From Fonsecaea monophora (Eukaryota > Ascomycota > Eurotiomycetes > Chaetothyriales > Herpotrichiellaceae): DNA of 64,000 bases. Position numbers and translations under genes: made by a program. The first letter of the stretch is position 1, and every line of letters starts with the position of its first letter. The notes under the pieces are model-generated. The model did not search any database. It saw nothing but the letters and a program-made list of their open reading frames with translations, and had not been told where the DNA came from. Location of the stretch: the NCBI RefSeq assembly GCF_001642475.1, contig NW_019173960.1, positions 62,001-126,000 on the forward strand, in the 5' to 3' direction. This document shows, piece by piece, positions 1 to 10,731 of the stretch.

Positions 1-169
1 AATTTCTAACAAAGAAACAAATGTTCCAAACGCCATGCATGATATGGATAGGTCTTGCTACGGTGCATCCCAAAAAAACTCCGTGAAAAATGCTGCCTGC
101 TGCCTCGTTGTCCACAGTTTGATGGTATCACTCGCAAAAATGGCAAATGGCAAGAGTTGAGTTCAATGA
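1..169. other. Left-edge flank, no gene seen
   Basis: This is the 3' flank of the Whi5/Nrm1-like gene. I see no coding signal or RNA gene in it. Confidence 0.5.
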
Positions 170-1571
170 TCATACGCCGCACATCCCGATTCCGCCAGAC
201 CTCACACCTCGGACGAGGTCCAGCAGACTGTTTGCAGCCTCGCCTTGGATCACGCTGCTAGCGAGACCAGCGACTGGGAGGGGGTTGCATCGACCGTCAT
301 CATCCTCTCCACGCGGACTAGGAGCCGGGCTAGACAGCTGTAAAGGTGTGCTCTGCTTGGCATCCAGATTCGCCTCAATGAAAGAGGGCTCAGGAGTATG
401 ATCTGCTTGTGACAGAGGAGGGCTGCTTGGGACATGGGATGGTTGTATCAAGCTACTCTGACTCTCTTGTTGGGCGTTGACTTCGTTATTCCATCTCGCT
501 GAGAAAGCGGTCGGGACTATCTCTGGCATAGGCAAGCTGGAGAGCTGTTTGACAGCCGGCTTAGGCCCCATGGTCGCGCAAGCTCTAGCCACAGCGACAC
601 GTGCTTCTTGATCAGCCGAGCTCTCTGGTGCCGGGGTCTGTCGCACAGTCGAGGAAGAATGTGGTGAAGAAGGTTTAGATAGTCGTGGCGGAGGGGACGT
701 GATTCGGGGAACTTGAAGACGACTGAATGGTTTTGTAATCTGGTTGGTTTGTATTTTGTACAGCGCAAGTTGTAGTCGAGTCCGCAGAGTTTCGGCTTTC
801 TATAACGCGGGATTAGAGCAAGGGATGACAAAAGTGGATTAGACAAACTACCTCGAGCATCATCTGCTTCCTGGCATCCTCCTCTGCCTTGGGCTTTTGG
901 GCAAGTGTCTCGACTTCCTCAATCATTTGCATCTCATCGTCTTGCGACGAGCGGTTGGTGTCAAAGTCGATGAGGCTGGACATGCTCAAGCTGACTTGGG
1001 ATGCTTCTTTGGCAAGACTGGGCCGCAGAGGCGGGACAAGTTGAGACGTGCTTTGCGTGAGGGTAACGGCGTGCTAACATGTATGACTTAGAATCGACAC
1101 GGCCCGTCATGAAACCTAACGTACCATTTTATCCAGGGCTTGCTGGCTCGGCTCATCATGAATGTGGAACTCGCTCTCGATCAGGGACGACTCCTCCTGT
1201 GAGCCGCGGAATGTGGTGAACGCGGTAGCCAGAGTCGAACTGCTCTGAGCCATCGAGGTCTGCACATTATCCTCATCATCTTCGGACCGTGTGTCACTCA
1301 GCAACTCGGTCGTTTGTGAGAGGAATGATGCTGCCACTGTTTCTTCGGACTGTGCTTGTTCCTCGCCGTGGACCTCCCCAATCTTCCGTTTCTGGCCGGT
1401 TCGAGGACTATTCGAGGGGAAGTGCTCCGGGGAACGAGGCCGCTTTGTAGAGCTCCGTTGTGCGACAGGACTGGCAAGTTGTGACACTCTACCTTGCACT
1501 TTGGAGGAGAGGTGTTGGATGGGCGCGTTGGGGTCCTTGTCACCAAGCACGCGTCTTGACGGGGACGCCAT
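170..1571 (-). CDS. Whi5/Nrm1-like cell-cycle transcription repressor
   Basis: Three exons, 1571..1125, 1073..852 and 799..170, separated by introns of 51 and 52 nt that keep phase 0, give about 432 residues. Residues 224-243 form the diagnostic element: a helix starting KAETLRTRLQLALYKIQTNQ matches the GTB motif by which Whi5, Nrm1 and their fungal relatives bind the SBF/MBF (Swi4/Swi6/Mbp1) complexes and repress G1/S genes. The start was placed at MASPSRRVLGDKD because this opening is typical of the filamentous-fungal family, although an in-frame ATG lies 29 codons upstream. The rest is low-complexity and rich in Ser-Pro/Thr-Pro, as expected for a CDK-regulated nuclear protein. It could be a Whi5 or an Nrm1 counterpart; sequence alone does not separate them. 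Confidence 0.85.
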
Positions 1572-2349
1572 ATTGCAATCTGAGGACGAGCAATGAGTTG
1601 CACTTTTCTCGAGAGTGGTGGCAGACTCGAGTAAGTATCCTGCCATGAATGTTAGCAAAGAAATCTTCTGTGAGAGTTGTCACAACCGACTCGACCCAAC
1701 TCACCACAGCAAGGAAATAAACGGTCACTTTACTCCGGGCCAGAAGGAACAACACAGGCCAGACAAACAGGATTCTCTGAAGATAGATATACCGTGGACT
1801 TTTGCGGCGATCCCTCTCTTCTAGTAGAGAACACGAGATCGGAGACGCGAATTACCACCCGGCCAAAGCGTCCAAAAATTCGCGGGTGTCACGTCGAGGA
1901 AATGGGAAATGGGTATTTAATGCACAACATGGAAAATGATGCACACGGTGCAATTTGGGGAACCCCCCCGAAGATCAACCAGCCAGAAATTCATGGGCTG
2001 AGGGTCCTTGCGCGTGGGGTGCCGGGTTGGCTAGCGAAGCTTCCGGAGGCGCGTCAACTGCTTTTAACTGGGGCGTCTTGAAGCCTAAAGCCTCCGCGAG
2101 GGGCCCTCGAAGTCCAACTGGTGAGCCCGCCGCGTTTGGTGGGTGGGTACCAACTCGTTGCTTTGGCTGGGACTCTGGGGAAAGCCTCGTGAGCCTCGCG
2201 GAGCATAACAGTTGGAGCCTCGCCTTTACTCGTACGATCCTACATCTAGATCTTGACACCTACTTACAGAGATACAGACATAAATACGTACATTGATACA
2301 TGCTACATACATGGTGAATACAACAGGAATACACCCTTGGGACAATCTC
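1572..2349. other. Intergenic, between Whi5-like 5' end and the next gene's 3' end
   Basis: About 780 nt hold the promoter of the Whi5/Nrm1-like gene and the 3' end of the downstream minus-strand gene. I find no additional supported gene. Short open frames here overlap on both strands and lack family resemblance. Confidence 0.4.
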
Positions 2350-4116
2350 CTACGCCTCCATATCAAACAGCTTCCCTAATGTCTCATCCATCATCATCGC
2401 ATCATAGACATGTGCCGTTCGAAACGACTCCCGCACTTTCTCGAAGCTCGTATACCCAAATTTTCTCGCAAGTGGGCCAAAATGCATGGAGAACCAGCCT
2501 GTTTGCGGCGTCGTTGTTATCGCGTTGTTCTCTACCTGGTTCTTCTCTTCCTGTTGGCCTGCTCGAACAGCAGTGATCGCTGTTGGCATCACCGTCAAAT
2601 CGGTGGTCGGGCTTCGTCCTTGCTGTTTCCTGACCTCCTCTTCAAAGCATGCCCCAACGGCAACGATCCAGAGAAGATCCTGCTCCTGTGAATGCGCGGT
2701 CGGGTCGCTGTTCGCTAGCCTCTCCAGCGAGGGAACCTGTATCGTTGCTGTTGCGTCGAGGTACTTCACCCTCTGCAGGAGTACCGTGTCCATTGCCTTG
2801 ATCTGCTCCAACATTTCTGCATGTTGCGTCGGTGCCGAAAACCATGGTTGTCTGATGGGATGCGCTTCCAGGCTTAGGTATATGAATAGTTGCGCCGCGA
2901 GACACAGCGAGGAGTCTAACGATCCGCGCGGTGTGTTTGGCGGAGGTGGTGTGTCGAGCTGATCGGCGGGACTGTGCCAAAGGTTCCACAGCCTCATCTT
3001 GAGGGCGACTCTACGCAAGAATGACCACCGGAATATCGGACTGAGGTGGTCTTCATCGGACCAAGTCCCACGCCTTTTCACTTCTTCAACAGCGACCAGT
3101 TCTCTCAGTGCGGCGAATATATCCGGCAAAGTCTGTGGGTCACCAGTCTGCCCAGCTCCTCCCACGTTTCGGGCCTCATCAAACTGGGGAGGTATCGATA
3201 CGTTGTATTGACCACTCCAGGGTCCAGGGTCCCACGACAAGGGATCAATTTCGGTGCAAACGCCCGTCACGACCGCAATCTTGGCGAAGAAATGCACAAT
3301 CAATTCTCTGTAGACCAGGGGTAGCCTGTGAAGTCCTCCCAGGAGGCGAATGAGTTTCTTCAAGGCGTCACGGTGCTGGGAGCACTTGTCGTCCCCTGTT
3401 CGAACGGACTCGGAATATTCTGCACTTGCCAGCGGCCAGATGGTCTGCAAGATGAGAAGGAGTTGATCGTACGAGTAGTCCAGGTTGTCGATCAGCTTTC
3501 GGAGGCCTCTGAAACAGTGCACAGAATGTTGCATCGATATCTGGCGGTAGCAATCGGCCCTTTCTGGCTGCGCGATGGCCATCAGGTTGTACACGTAGGA
3601 CAGCAAGCCGCTCAAAGGAGCCGCGTGTTCGAAATACTTCCTGTACATGACGAGATGCATTCGGTACAAACTCCCTCCCTCTCGGCACGCTTCAAGTTCA
3701 TCGGGCCAGTTGATTGCATAGGTAAACGATCGGACGTAGGTCAGGATGTCGTGGGAGTCAGCGGTGATAGGGATGGGCATGCAGTCAAAGGGATCAGATG
3801 TTCCATTTCCCAAAAGTCCATAGGGTTCGGGAGTAACGACAGGCGAAACAGGCGGATCGCCTCGAGTGTTCCCAGCTGACGTCTCTTTGACAGAATCAGA
3901 ACAGGATCGGGGTTTTTGAGAGGTTGTTCTTCGGTCCTTCTTCTTCCTCCTGTTTGGGCGAGAAAAGGATGCTGCGCGGATCGCCAAAGCGCGCACTTCC
4001 TGGCGGTCTCGTTCTCGTGTCACCTGAAAATTGCCGGGTGTTTTGGTGCTCATGAACTGCACACCCTTCGAAGTCGCGCTCTTTGTCACGGTCGACTGTT
4101 TCGCCATCCTCCCCAT
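2350..4116 (-). CDS. Fungal-specific transcription-factor-like protein without a Zn2Cys6 cluster
   Basis: A single uninterrupted frame of 588 codons. The N-terminus (residues 1-75) has the layout of a common Pezizomycotina family: a short motif around VQFM, a run with R/E-rich spacing and a basic cluster RRKKKDRR that may serve as a nuclear signal. The remaining 450 residues are helical and Leu/Ala rich, resembling the Fungal_trans_2/DUF3468 type of ligand or effector domain that normally follows a zinc cluster. No CX2CX6C binuclear cluster is present, so direct DNA binding is not shown. Annotated relatives are usually called hypothetical or transcription-factor-like. The ATG at 4116 is the first in frame; a second Met follows at codon 4. 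No intron is needed. Confidence 0.7.
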   Translation of the reverse strand: MGRMAKQSTVTKSATSKGVQFMSTKTPGNFQVTRERDRQEVRALAIRAASFSRPNRRKKKDRRTTSQKPRSCSDSVKETSAGNTRGDPPVSPVVTPEPYGLLGNGTSDPFDCMPIPITADSHDILTYVRSFTYAINWPDELEACREGGSLYRMHLVMYRKYFEHAAPLSGLLSYVYNLMAIAQPERADCYRQISMQHSVHCFRGLRKLIDNLDYSYDQLLLILQTIWPLASAEYSESVRTGDDKCSQHRDALKKLIRLLGGLHRLPLVYRELIVHFFAKIAVVTGVCTEIDPLSWDPGPWSGQYNVSIPPQFDEARNVGGAGQTGDPQTLPDIFAALRELVAVEEVKRRGTWSDEDHLSPIFRWSFLRRVALKMRLWNLWHSPADQLDTPPPPNTPRGSLDSSLCLAAQLFIYLSLEAHPIRQPWFSAPTQHAEMLEQIKAMDTVLLQRVKYLDATATIQVPSLERLANSDPTAHSQEQDLLWIVAVGACFEEEVRKQQGRSPTTDLTVMPTAITAVRAGQQEEKNQVENNAITTTPQTGWFSMHFGPLARKFGYTSFEKVRESFRTAHVYDAMMMDETLGKLFDMEA

Positions 4117-5267
4117 GTCATACAGGATTGCTTGGTGGAGAGACGGGCCAAGTTGCCGTCATCCTTTTTCTGCTTTTCTGGAGCTAGTCTGTGCAGCGGC
4201 CCCTCTCGAACCCTCCCACTTTGCCCTGAGGCTTTGAGACTGTCGTACCGAGTTCACCAATTCTTACCGCCTGAAGATCAACAGGTTAGTCATCCAAGTT
4301 GGCGAATCATGCTATTCCATCATGCAGACAGATTGGTCATGCTAATGTAGTCGAGGTGGCTAGCTCAGTGCAGATTCTGACCAGGAACAAAGTCAACCAG
4401 TCAGACTTAGCGACGAACTGGCTAGAAAGCGTGTAAGTGTCTTACAGTGAGAATGGAACACTGGTGACGCTAGGTAGAGAGAAGTTTGGCGTTGTTGCTG
4501 ACAGACTTACATACGGCCAAGCGTTGGTGGCTAGTACATCCAGGGACGAGGCTACGCAAGGCTGAGCCAGGCTGTCCTGTGGTAAGGCGAGAACACTAAG
4601 TATTACAGACGACGAGTAATTCAAGAGGGCAAACGCCACATCTCCGGACCTGAATATACATGTGATCGTGCTCATTCTTCATTCTTTGTTCCCAGTCGTG
4701 CGTCAAATTTCATAATCTCATAAACAGAGAAATCAGGCTCAGCCTTGTGAGCAAGCGGCCATTCGACCAACCATCTGCTCTCAAAGTTGTCCTGATCCCC
4801 ATCAAATCTGTCTTGTCTGCATGCATGTGTAGAATCGATAAAACCACCGCGAGACTACGTTACCCCTTCTGAATCGTCTGGTGGCAACCAATACTCTCAC
4901 ATGTGCTGAGGCAAGCTCCAATCGGTATCTTGAAACACTGATATCATCAAGCCTGTTGATCTTCATGTTGGCCCCAATGAGAACTTCCAAGGGCAAATAG
5001 CTTTTCTTCATCTCTCTGCTCATGCAAATCGCTGTGTTGATCAATCAAAAAACACGCACAAGGCTCCCCCATGCAAGTTCTCGCCAATAGCTCGCCCATT
5101 TTCTCCACTCCAGATTTTCAAATATGATTCGCTTTGAATCTGTCCTATCAACGCCGTGGCAAAAGAACTTGTACCAATGCATCCGGCACTGGGTTCACAA
5201 AACATATGCTCTCCTCGCAAAACCATCGTTGTTCAATGAAAACATTATACTCGAAACGGATTCTCCA
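4117..5267. other. Intergenic, no gene seen
   Basis: About 1.15 kb between the 5' end of the transcription-factor-like gene and the 3' end of the next minus-strand gene. It is moderately AT-richer than the flanking exons. Only short, unrelated frames occur. A tRNA box-A-like string near 4360 has no partner box B. Confidence 0.4.
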
Positions 5268-7487
5268 TCAAGCAAACGGGTCATCCCTTGATCGTGGGTT
5301 GGCCATTTGCCGCGGAAAGTGGGGTGGATGAAAAGTATTAAACATTGCCAGCCGTTCTCCGATGCTCATCGCGTTGTGTCCGTGACTTGGTGTCGTCGCG
5401 AATGCGCTGGTGCTTATGAAAGGGTCACTCAAACTCGGTACGTGTCGAGGGTTTTTGGACCGGTAGCTTCGCTTGTTGGGATCCAGCTCGAATGGGCTCC
5501 CTAGTCGCTTCTGAGTCGAATCAGGTTCGGGCGGGGCAAGCCCACCGGAGCTCGGCCGAACATTGGGCTTCGCCAATGCCGTCAACGCAGCTGGTAAAGG
5601 TGGGACCGGCGGAATGCCATCAGCACTCGGAAACTGAGAGGTGGGTGGAGTAAAGAGGCGCTCGACGTGCTCTCGGTTATTCACTGCGCCGAATGTTGCA
5701 CCACGATTTCGAACTCGAATCCTTCGCTGATTGATGTCCCCTGCTCCGGTGAAGACCAGTTCAGGTCGGACCTGAGGTTCTGGCTCAAATGTGGTTGGGG
5801 CAGGGAGCCGGTTGAGGTCGACATTGAGCTTTTCGATGTTGCTCCCGCTGGGACTGAGTTCGTCCTCCAAGTTATGCTGAGCTCGTCGTTTGTTGACATT
5901 AAGAGAGCTCTCTGGCTCTAGTTTGAATGGGGAGAGCAACCGCGTCCCAGTGGCGTGAACAGTATCAAAGTGCTGGTGGCTAATATGGCGTCGATGTTGA
6001 GTGTTGGAGTTACCTGACCCGTTCCAAGTACTGTAATTAAACGGCGAAGCCAAGCGTGGGATGCTGCCTGCAACTTGTAACTTGTCGGGCTCCGACTTGA
6101 TACCTAAACCAGCTGGGGTGGAGAGCACCATGGTGTCGGACGAAGCGTTGATCGGGGTATTGAACCAGTCATCCGACATCTGCTGGGTTGGAGGCGAATC
6201 TCCCGTGACGAGCTGTGCTAGAGGAGCCGTTGCACCACTAGCGACGAGCGAGATGCCTAGTTCCCTGGTGGCATAAGCGGTTGACACTTGTGAGTCTTGA
6301 TTTGAACCTAAATGAGACAAACGAGAGGCTGGCCGACGGGTAAATTGTTCATGGAATGGCGAAGGGCTCCTGGATTCCCGCAATCGCTGGTAATGGGCGG
6401 TGATGGTGAACTTCTCCTTGCACAATTGTTTCAATCGCCGTCTTGTGGCAGACTCTGAAGGCCAAGCACACCTGGTGTCGTTGTGATCGGTCCGGAGAAA
6501 GTCATTTGGTTCTGGCGTCTTGTCCCTGGTGATGTTTCGCGTCTCAATGACATTTCGCATCTTGTATCGTCGGATGAGAGGCTTGCTAACCCTAGATGCC
6601 CTGGGCCACGTCTCCTTCGCTCTGCGCGCCACACGATGACAAACACCTGTTGGAGGGATGCTGCCTGGCACTGTTTTGAACGGAGTGACCGTGGGGTCCG
6701 CCAGATACATTTGGTAGACGTTGAATAGATGATTGTCCATTTCAATACTCCATTGCACATTCCCTTTGGACAACATGGTGTTGACCTTTAGTTTCTTGTT
6801 CTTCCTCGACGGCGTGTCGGGAATGATGTTGACCTTTGTCGGCGAGAAAGGATCTTGCGACTCGTTCTCAGGGCTCGTCGCGCTGCCGTCGAATGAGGTA
6901 GGTCGCGTGGTGAACGTGTCCTCGGACGATGTGAATGAGGAATCGGAACGAAACGAACATTCCGAGACAGACCTGTGCATGTCCCAAGCACCGCTCTTAT
7001 ACTCTGGCAGGACGATCTTGGTCTGGGCGATTGGGGTCCGTGGAAGTTGGGAATCTCTGAAGGTGGATAACTTCAACCGCTCGCTCGGGGAGGGATCCGT
7101 GATGCTATGATTATAGATAGGTCTTCCCCAAGGATTGTGCAATTCAATCGACGGTAGAGCAATGTCGGCATCCGCGTATTCAGATTCCTTTTGTACCGAG
7201 GGTGGACTGGAGGGGATAGGGATCTCGGAAGCAAACAGGGTTGCCGGAAGAGCGTTGTTACGCGCCTGGAAGTTGTCCATTCGAATTCGCGACCGGCGCA
7301 AACGACAGGTGGAATGATGGGGCGGCGGAGGTAATTTCACCTCTGCAAATGTCTGATCTGGGGTTTTAGGATCGTCATCGCCATCCAGACCCAAAGGCGC
7401 GAAGTTCCGAGGGAGGGTGATGGACATATGTGGTTTACGTAGTGCGGACAAGGACAACGGTGCCGGCGATGGTTCGCGGTCGGCCAT
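5268..7487 (-). CDS. Large conserved fungal protein of unknown function, possibly DNA-associated
   Basis: A single-exon gene of 739 codons when started at MADREPSP; a Met 13 codons upstream is in frame but less protein-like. Most of the chain is Ser/Pro/Thr-rich and probably disordered. Two ordered islands stand out. Residues about 246-295 carry a Trp/Tyr-rich helical block (W...EMDNHLF..Y..YL.DP..TPFK..PG..PP.GVCHRVAR..K..W), and residues about 342-378 hold WPSESATRRRLK followed by AHYQRLRESRSPSPF. Basic stretches beside both suggest a nuclear protein. I recognise the pattern as one kept in ascomycete hypothetical proteins but cannot attach a named family. The gene has a very long pyrimidine-rich region upstream. 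Confidence 0.75.
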   Translation of the reverse strand: MADREPSPAPLSLSALRKPHMSITLPRNFAPLGLDGDDDPKTPDQTFAEVKLPPPPHHSTCRLRRSRIRMDNFQARNNALPATLFASEIPIPSSPPSVQKESEYADADIALPSIELHNPWGRPIYNHSITDPSPSERLKLSTFRDSQLPRTPIAQTKIVLPEYKSGAWDMHRSVSECSFRSDSSFTSSEDTFTTRPTSFDGSATSPENESQDPFSPTKVNIIPDTPSRKNKKLKVNTMLSKGNVQWSIEMDNHLFNVYQMYLADPTVTPFKTVPGSIPPTGVCHRVARRAKETWPRASRVSKPLIRRYKMRNVIETRNITRDKTPEPNDFLRTDHNDTRCAWPSESATRRRLKQLCKEKFTITAHYQRLRESRSPSPFHEQFTRRPASRLSHLGSNQDSQVSTAYATRELGISLVASGATAPLAQLVTGDSPPTQQMSDDWFNTPINASSDTMVLSTPAGLGIKSEPDKLQVAGSIPRLASPFNYSTWNGSGNSNTQHRRHISHQHFDTVHATGTRLLSPFKLEPESSLNVNKRRAQHNLEDELSPSGSNIEKLNVDLNRLPAPTTFEPEPQVRPELVFTGAGDINQRRIRVRNRGATFGAVNNREHVERLFTPPTSQFPSADGIPPVPPLPAALTALAKPNVRPSSGGLAPPEPDSTQKRLGSPFELDPNKRSYRSKNPRHVPSLSDPFISTSAFATTPSHGHNAMSIGERLAMFNTFHPPHFPRQMANPRSRDDPFA

Positions 7488-9374
7488 GGGTTGTATGTGG
7501 TATGCGCGCACGCTGACTTTTTGCATTCAGGTGTTCGGCGCGATATATACAAGCAGGCGCGGAGACCCGACCGATGCAGCCCTGTCGAGGAGATTGAGAG
7601 AGTGGTTTTTTGCTTTTCAAGGGTTCATGCTGTGAACGCGCGTTGAGACGGACGGTTATGCGGTTATGCGGTCGGTCACGCGGACGAGAGTCGATCTGAA
7701 GGCGCCACGGCGGCTGCAGGCCAGACGGTGTGAATTTTGTATGAGCACTGGATATACAGCGAAGGACAGGCGACTCGAGACAGTCGCGATGGATTGCGAC
7801 AGCAGAAAAGCGTGTTGGACGCGCAACTTTCCAAGTCGGCAGACCGCAGACGGGGAAAACGTGGCAGTACGGGAGGTACAGGTCGGTAGCAGGTGGAAGT
7901 TGAGAAAATGATGGTGGCTGGGAAAAAGTCGTGAGAAATTGGCGAGACCGGGGTGTGTCGATGCGACCAGGGTGCAGAAATACAGTCGAACGACGTGATG
8001 GACGTGTTGAATGGGAGGGATTGTATGTAGGTCTTGAAACAGAATATTTGTTTACACTTGTTGACGTGATGTTGATGGCGATATGGATTTGAGTCGAGTT
8101 TGGTTGTTGGGTGGTGGAAGGATTGGAATGTAAAGAAGCGGGCGGATGACTTTTTCTCTCGGAGGGTTGAAGGAAGGGAGGATCGGGGGGAGAGACAAGG
8201 AGAAGTGGACGAAGTGGACGAAAGCCACAAAAAAGGCTTGGGGGCGTCGGTGGTGGTTCAGGGTCTTCGTAGGCTTCACCTTCTGTGCTTCGGCCCCCCA
8301 AGGAAAGACCCAGTTCCCAGTGCAGTGGAGAGGACCACTACAGGGAAGAAGGGGAGAAGGGGGAGGGGGGTAGAAAGAGAAGGGGGCAAGGCTCGTGCAC
8401 GCCCACACGCGCCCTAGGGAATAACCAACCAGGTAGAGTGGGCACCTAGCTAGGAAATAATGGCTAAAGCTGCCCGCTGCCCAGGCTGCCACAACCCCCC
8501 CAGAAAGTAAAGCCACACCACTAAGATCTAGTAGGTGGGAGGGAGAGAAAGAATAATGACAGAAACAGGAAAAAAAGGAAGAGGAAGAGGTACATGGTGA
8601 CAGGAGAGAGGTCGAATTGTTCTTATTATCCCCTTTGACGGAGCCACTAACTGCGCAGAACAGAGACAATTACGTGTTGAAGGCGAGTTGAAGGACTAAA
8701 GACAAAGAGCCACCAGCCAGATGAGCAGCGCATGCAGTAGCAGCAGCAGTAGGTGTAGCAGTTACAGTAGCTCCAGCAGATGTTCTCGCAGTCTGCACCT
8801 CGATTGTCATATCTCTTGCCAGTAACAGGCTGCCGGCGGAGATGGTAAGACGAAGGAACAGCTCTACGCACTCTATACCGCCTACTGCAAAGCTACTCCC
8901 GATGCTCCTTCAATATCAACCACTCCTGCTACTTAGGCTCCTCTTGTCATTTGCTTGTCTCCTTACGAGTGCTCGCTTCACTTTGTTCGGTTATGCTTCA
9001 GGTGCAGCCATTTTCTCCATCACGCTGCAAAAGCACAGACTCGCGTGTCCAGCGGTTCCCGTGCTCCTCCACTTCTGCCCACAACAACAATAGAGTGTAC
9101 TTCTGGGTCGAAGCACCCCTTTAAAGGGTCCTGACTCGGAATGGATGCTTTCCACGAAGGCGCATGAAAGAGGATGTGGTCGTGTGCCGTTTGCATTGTG
9201 TGTGAGTGTGTTGGTGTGTGGGTGAGCGAGAGTGCGGGCCGCAAGGGAACCAAACCAACCCACTCGACGCGTCTGGCTTCCAAGAGACGCGAGATCAACG
9301 CGTTGGTGACGCTAAATACGCGAGCCGAACCTATGTGGGTCTTCAATAGCCAATCGTACTTTTACAACCACTGA

Positions 9375-9392
9375 CCTCGTACTGTTACGAGG
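9375..9392. repeat. Short perfect inverted repeat, CCTCGTA-4-TACGAGG
   Basis: Two 7-nt arms are separated by ctgt, giving a potential hairpin or palindromic protein site in intergenic DNA. Its arms overlap a motif that recurs in other intergenic stretches of the window. Confidence 0.5.
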
Positions 9393-10290
9393 AAGTTGCT
9401 GACGCCACCACCACGACAACGAGAACGCCAACGCCGGACTTCCACTCGGTTTGCCCAGCTCCCGACTGCCCATCCTCATTCTGTGCACTAGATGTTGATC
9501 TGCTGCTCAGAGTCCCAGTAATCGGTACACTCGTACTTGTACAAGCATGAGTTTGTTACCCCTTTTCCAGGAACACCGAATACTTTTGCACGACGATCTA
9601 CCAACCAAGAACCCCACGTCTCGTCGAAATATGTACCTCTTAGGAGGTAAGTAAACAAACACGACCCCATCTGTCTGCCTAGGTAGGTACCCGAGGTATG
9701 TATGTGAAAGGTGGAGTTTAACAATCTGCACCTCCACGATGCACCCAAGAGAAGAAAAAGAAAGCAAACAATACCCCTTTGTTTCAACTTGTCTCTCATG
9801 GCCCTTACATCGCTGGTCCTGACAACAATCAACGAAATGACCAGAGGCCCAAGGACTCGGGGTAATTGTACAAGCATCCCTTGCATAAGAAGCCTGCCGA
9901 GCAAACAACCAGGCTGCCGCCATCTCTCCTCGTAATATCTTGACAGGTTTACACGAGACAATTCGGAAAACCTTGGTTAACTATGGGCGGAGACTCAACG
10001 ACGTCAGCATTCCCTGGAACGGATACTGGGGGACGGCATGGGATGCGAGGTAAGGTATTCTTTTGCCATTATGTTCTTTGACAAAGCAAAGGAAAAGGCC
10101 TTGGTGAATTCTTTTGCACAAACGAGGCACAACGTGTTGGGCAGGGCAAGAATGATCTGGCCCTGCCTAGCTGGCATGACATCCCGTTGCCAGGCTGGGT
10201 TTCCGATCCCATGTTTCCCCCATCCAAGCCACAGTGAAACCATTTTCCTCGGTTGACGGAAAGGGATATCCGTGAACGCGAAGCAAGATC

Positions 10291-10309
10291 GATTTGATTT
10301 GATTTGATT
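10291..10309. repeat. Microsatellite (GATTT)4
   Basis: Four near-perfect copies of a 5-nt unit lie in intergenic DNA upstream of the pyroglutamyl peptidase 3' end. Confidence 0.7.
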
Positions 10310-10731
10310 CGATAACTTGTACCGACACGAGACACGAGGGACACGAGGTATCTACATACTACCTACTTTGTACGGAGAATACACAGGCGACAGAGTTCAC
10401 CCGTCCCGCTGAAAACCCAAACCCAAAGACAGCACGGACAGCTGGCTTGCTTGTCAGCTGGTGGGGTTTAGACTTCACCATCTGCGACACCAGATTAACG
10501 ACTAAACCCGCGCCCCGTCATCATCATCATGTCTTTTCGTGTCTTCGTCCATCGGTTCCTTTGTACGAGTCGTCACATCCTTGGTTCATGTACAAGTAAC
10601 TTGCTTGCTCGATCTATCACATCCCTGGGACAGTGGTCCACTTGTGCTCCCGAAACCTTATGCCTTATGCTATCCCACATTTCCCCCCTTACTCGTTGGT
10701 ATGCACGAATTACCCTTCAGACCGGTTTGGC

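Larger units (their letters stand above)
7488..10731. other. Long leader/promoter region and intergenic DNA
   Basis: About 3.2 kb without a convincing gene. From about 7500 to 8670 the minus strand is strongly pyrimidine-rich (purine runs on the plus strand at 8150-8240, 8340-8400 and 8540-8600), as in long fungal 5' leaders, and probably belongs to the gene ending at 5268. Frames of 100-290 codons here are low-complexity by-products of this bias. The 8700-10730 portion holds a CCTCGTA/TACGAGG inverted repeat at 9375-9392 and a short GATTT repeat at 10291-10309. Confidence 0.45.

Noticed and set aside
4350..4440. tRNA-like box A string (ggctagctcagt)
   Set aside because: No box B (GGTTCGA-type) follows at the proper distance and no cloverleaf can be drawn.
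7435..8669. Open frames of 180-290 codons on the minus strand
   Set aside because: They are low-complexity Ser/Pro/Leu translations of pyrimidine runs, overlap one another in several frames and match no family.
9488..9961. 157-codon minus-strand frame
   Set aside because: No ordered pattern or splice partners, and a competing frame of similar length overlaps it.
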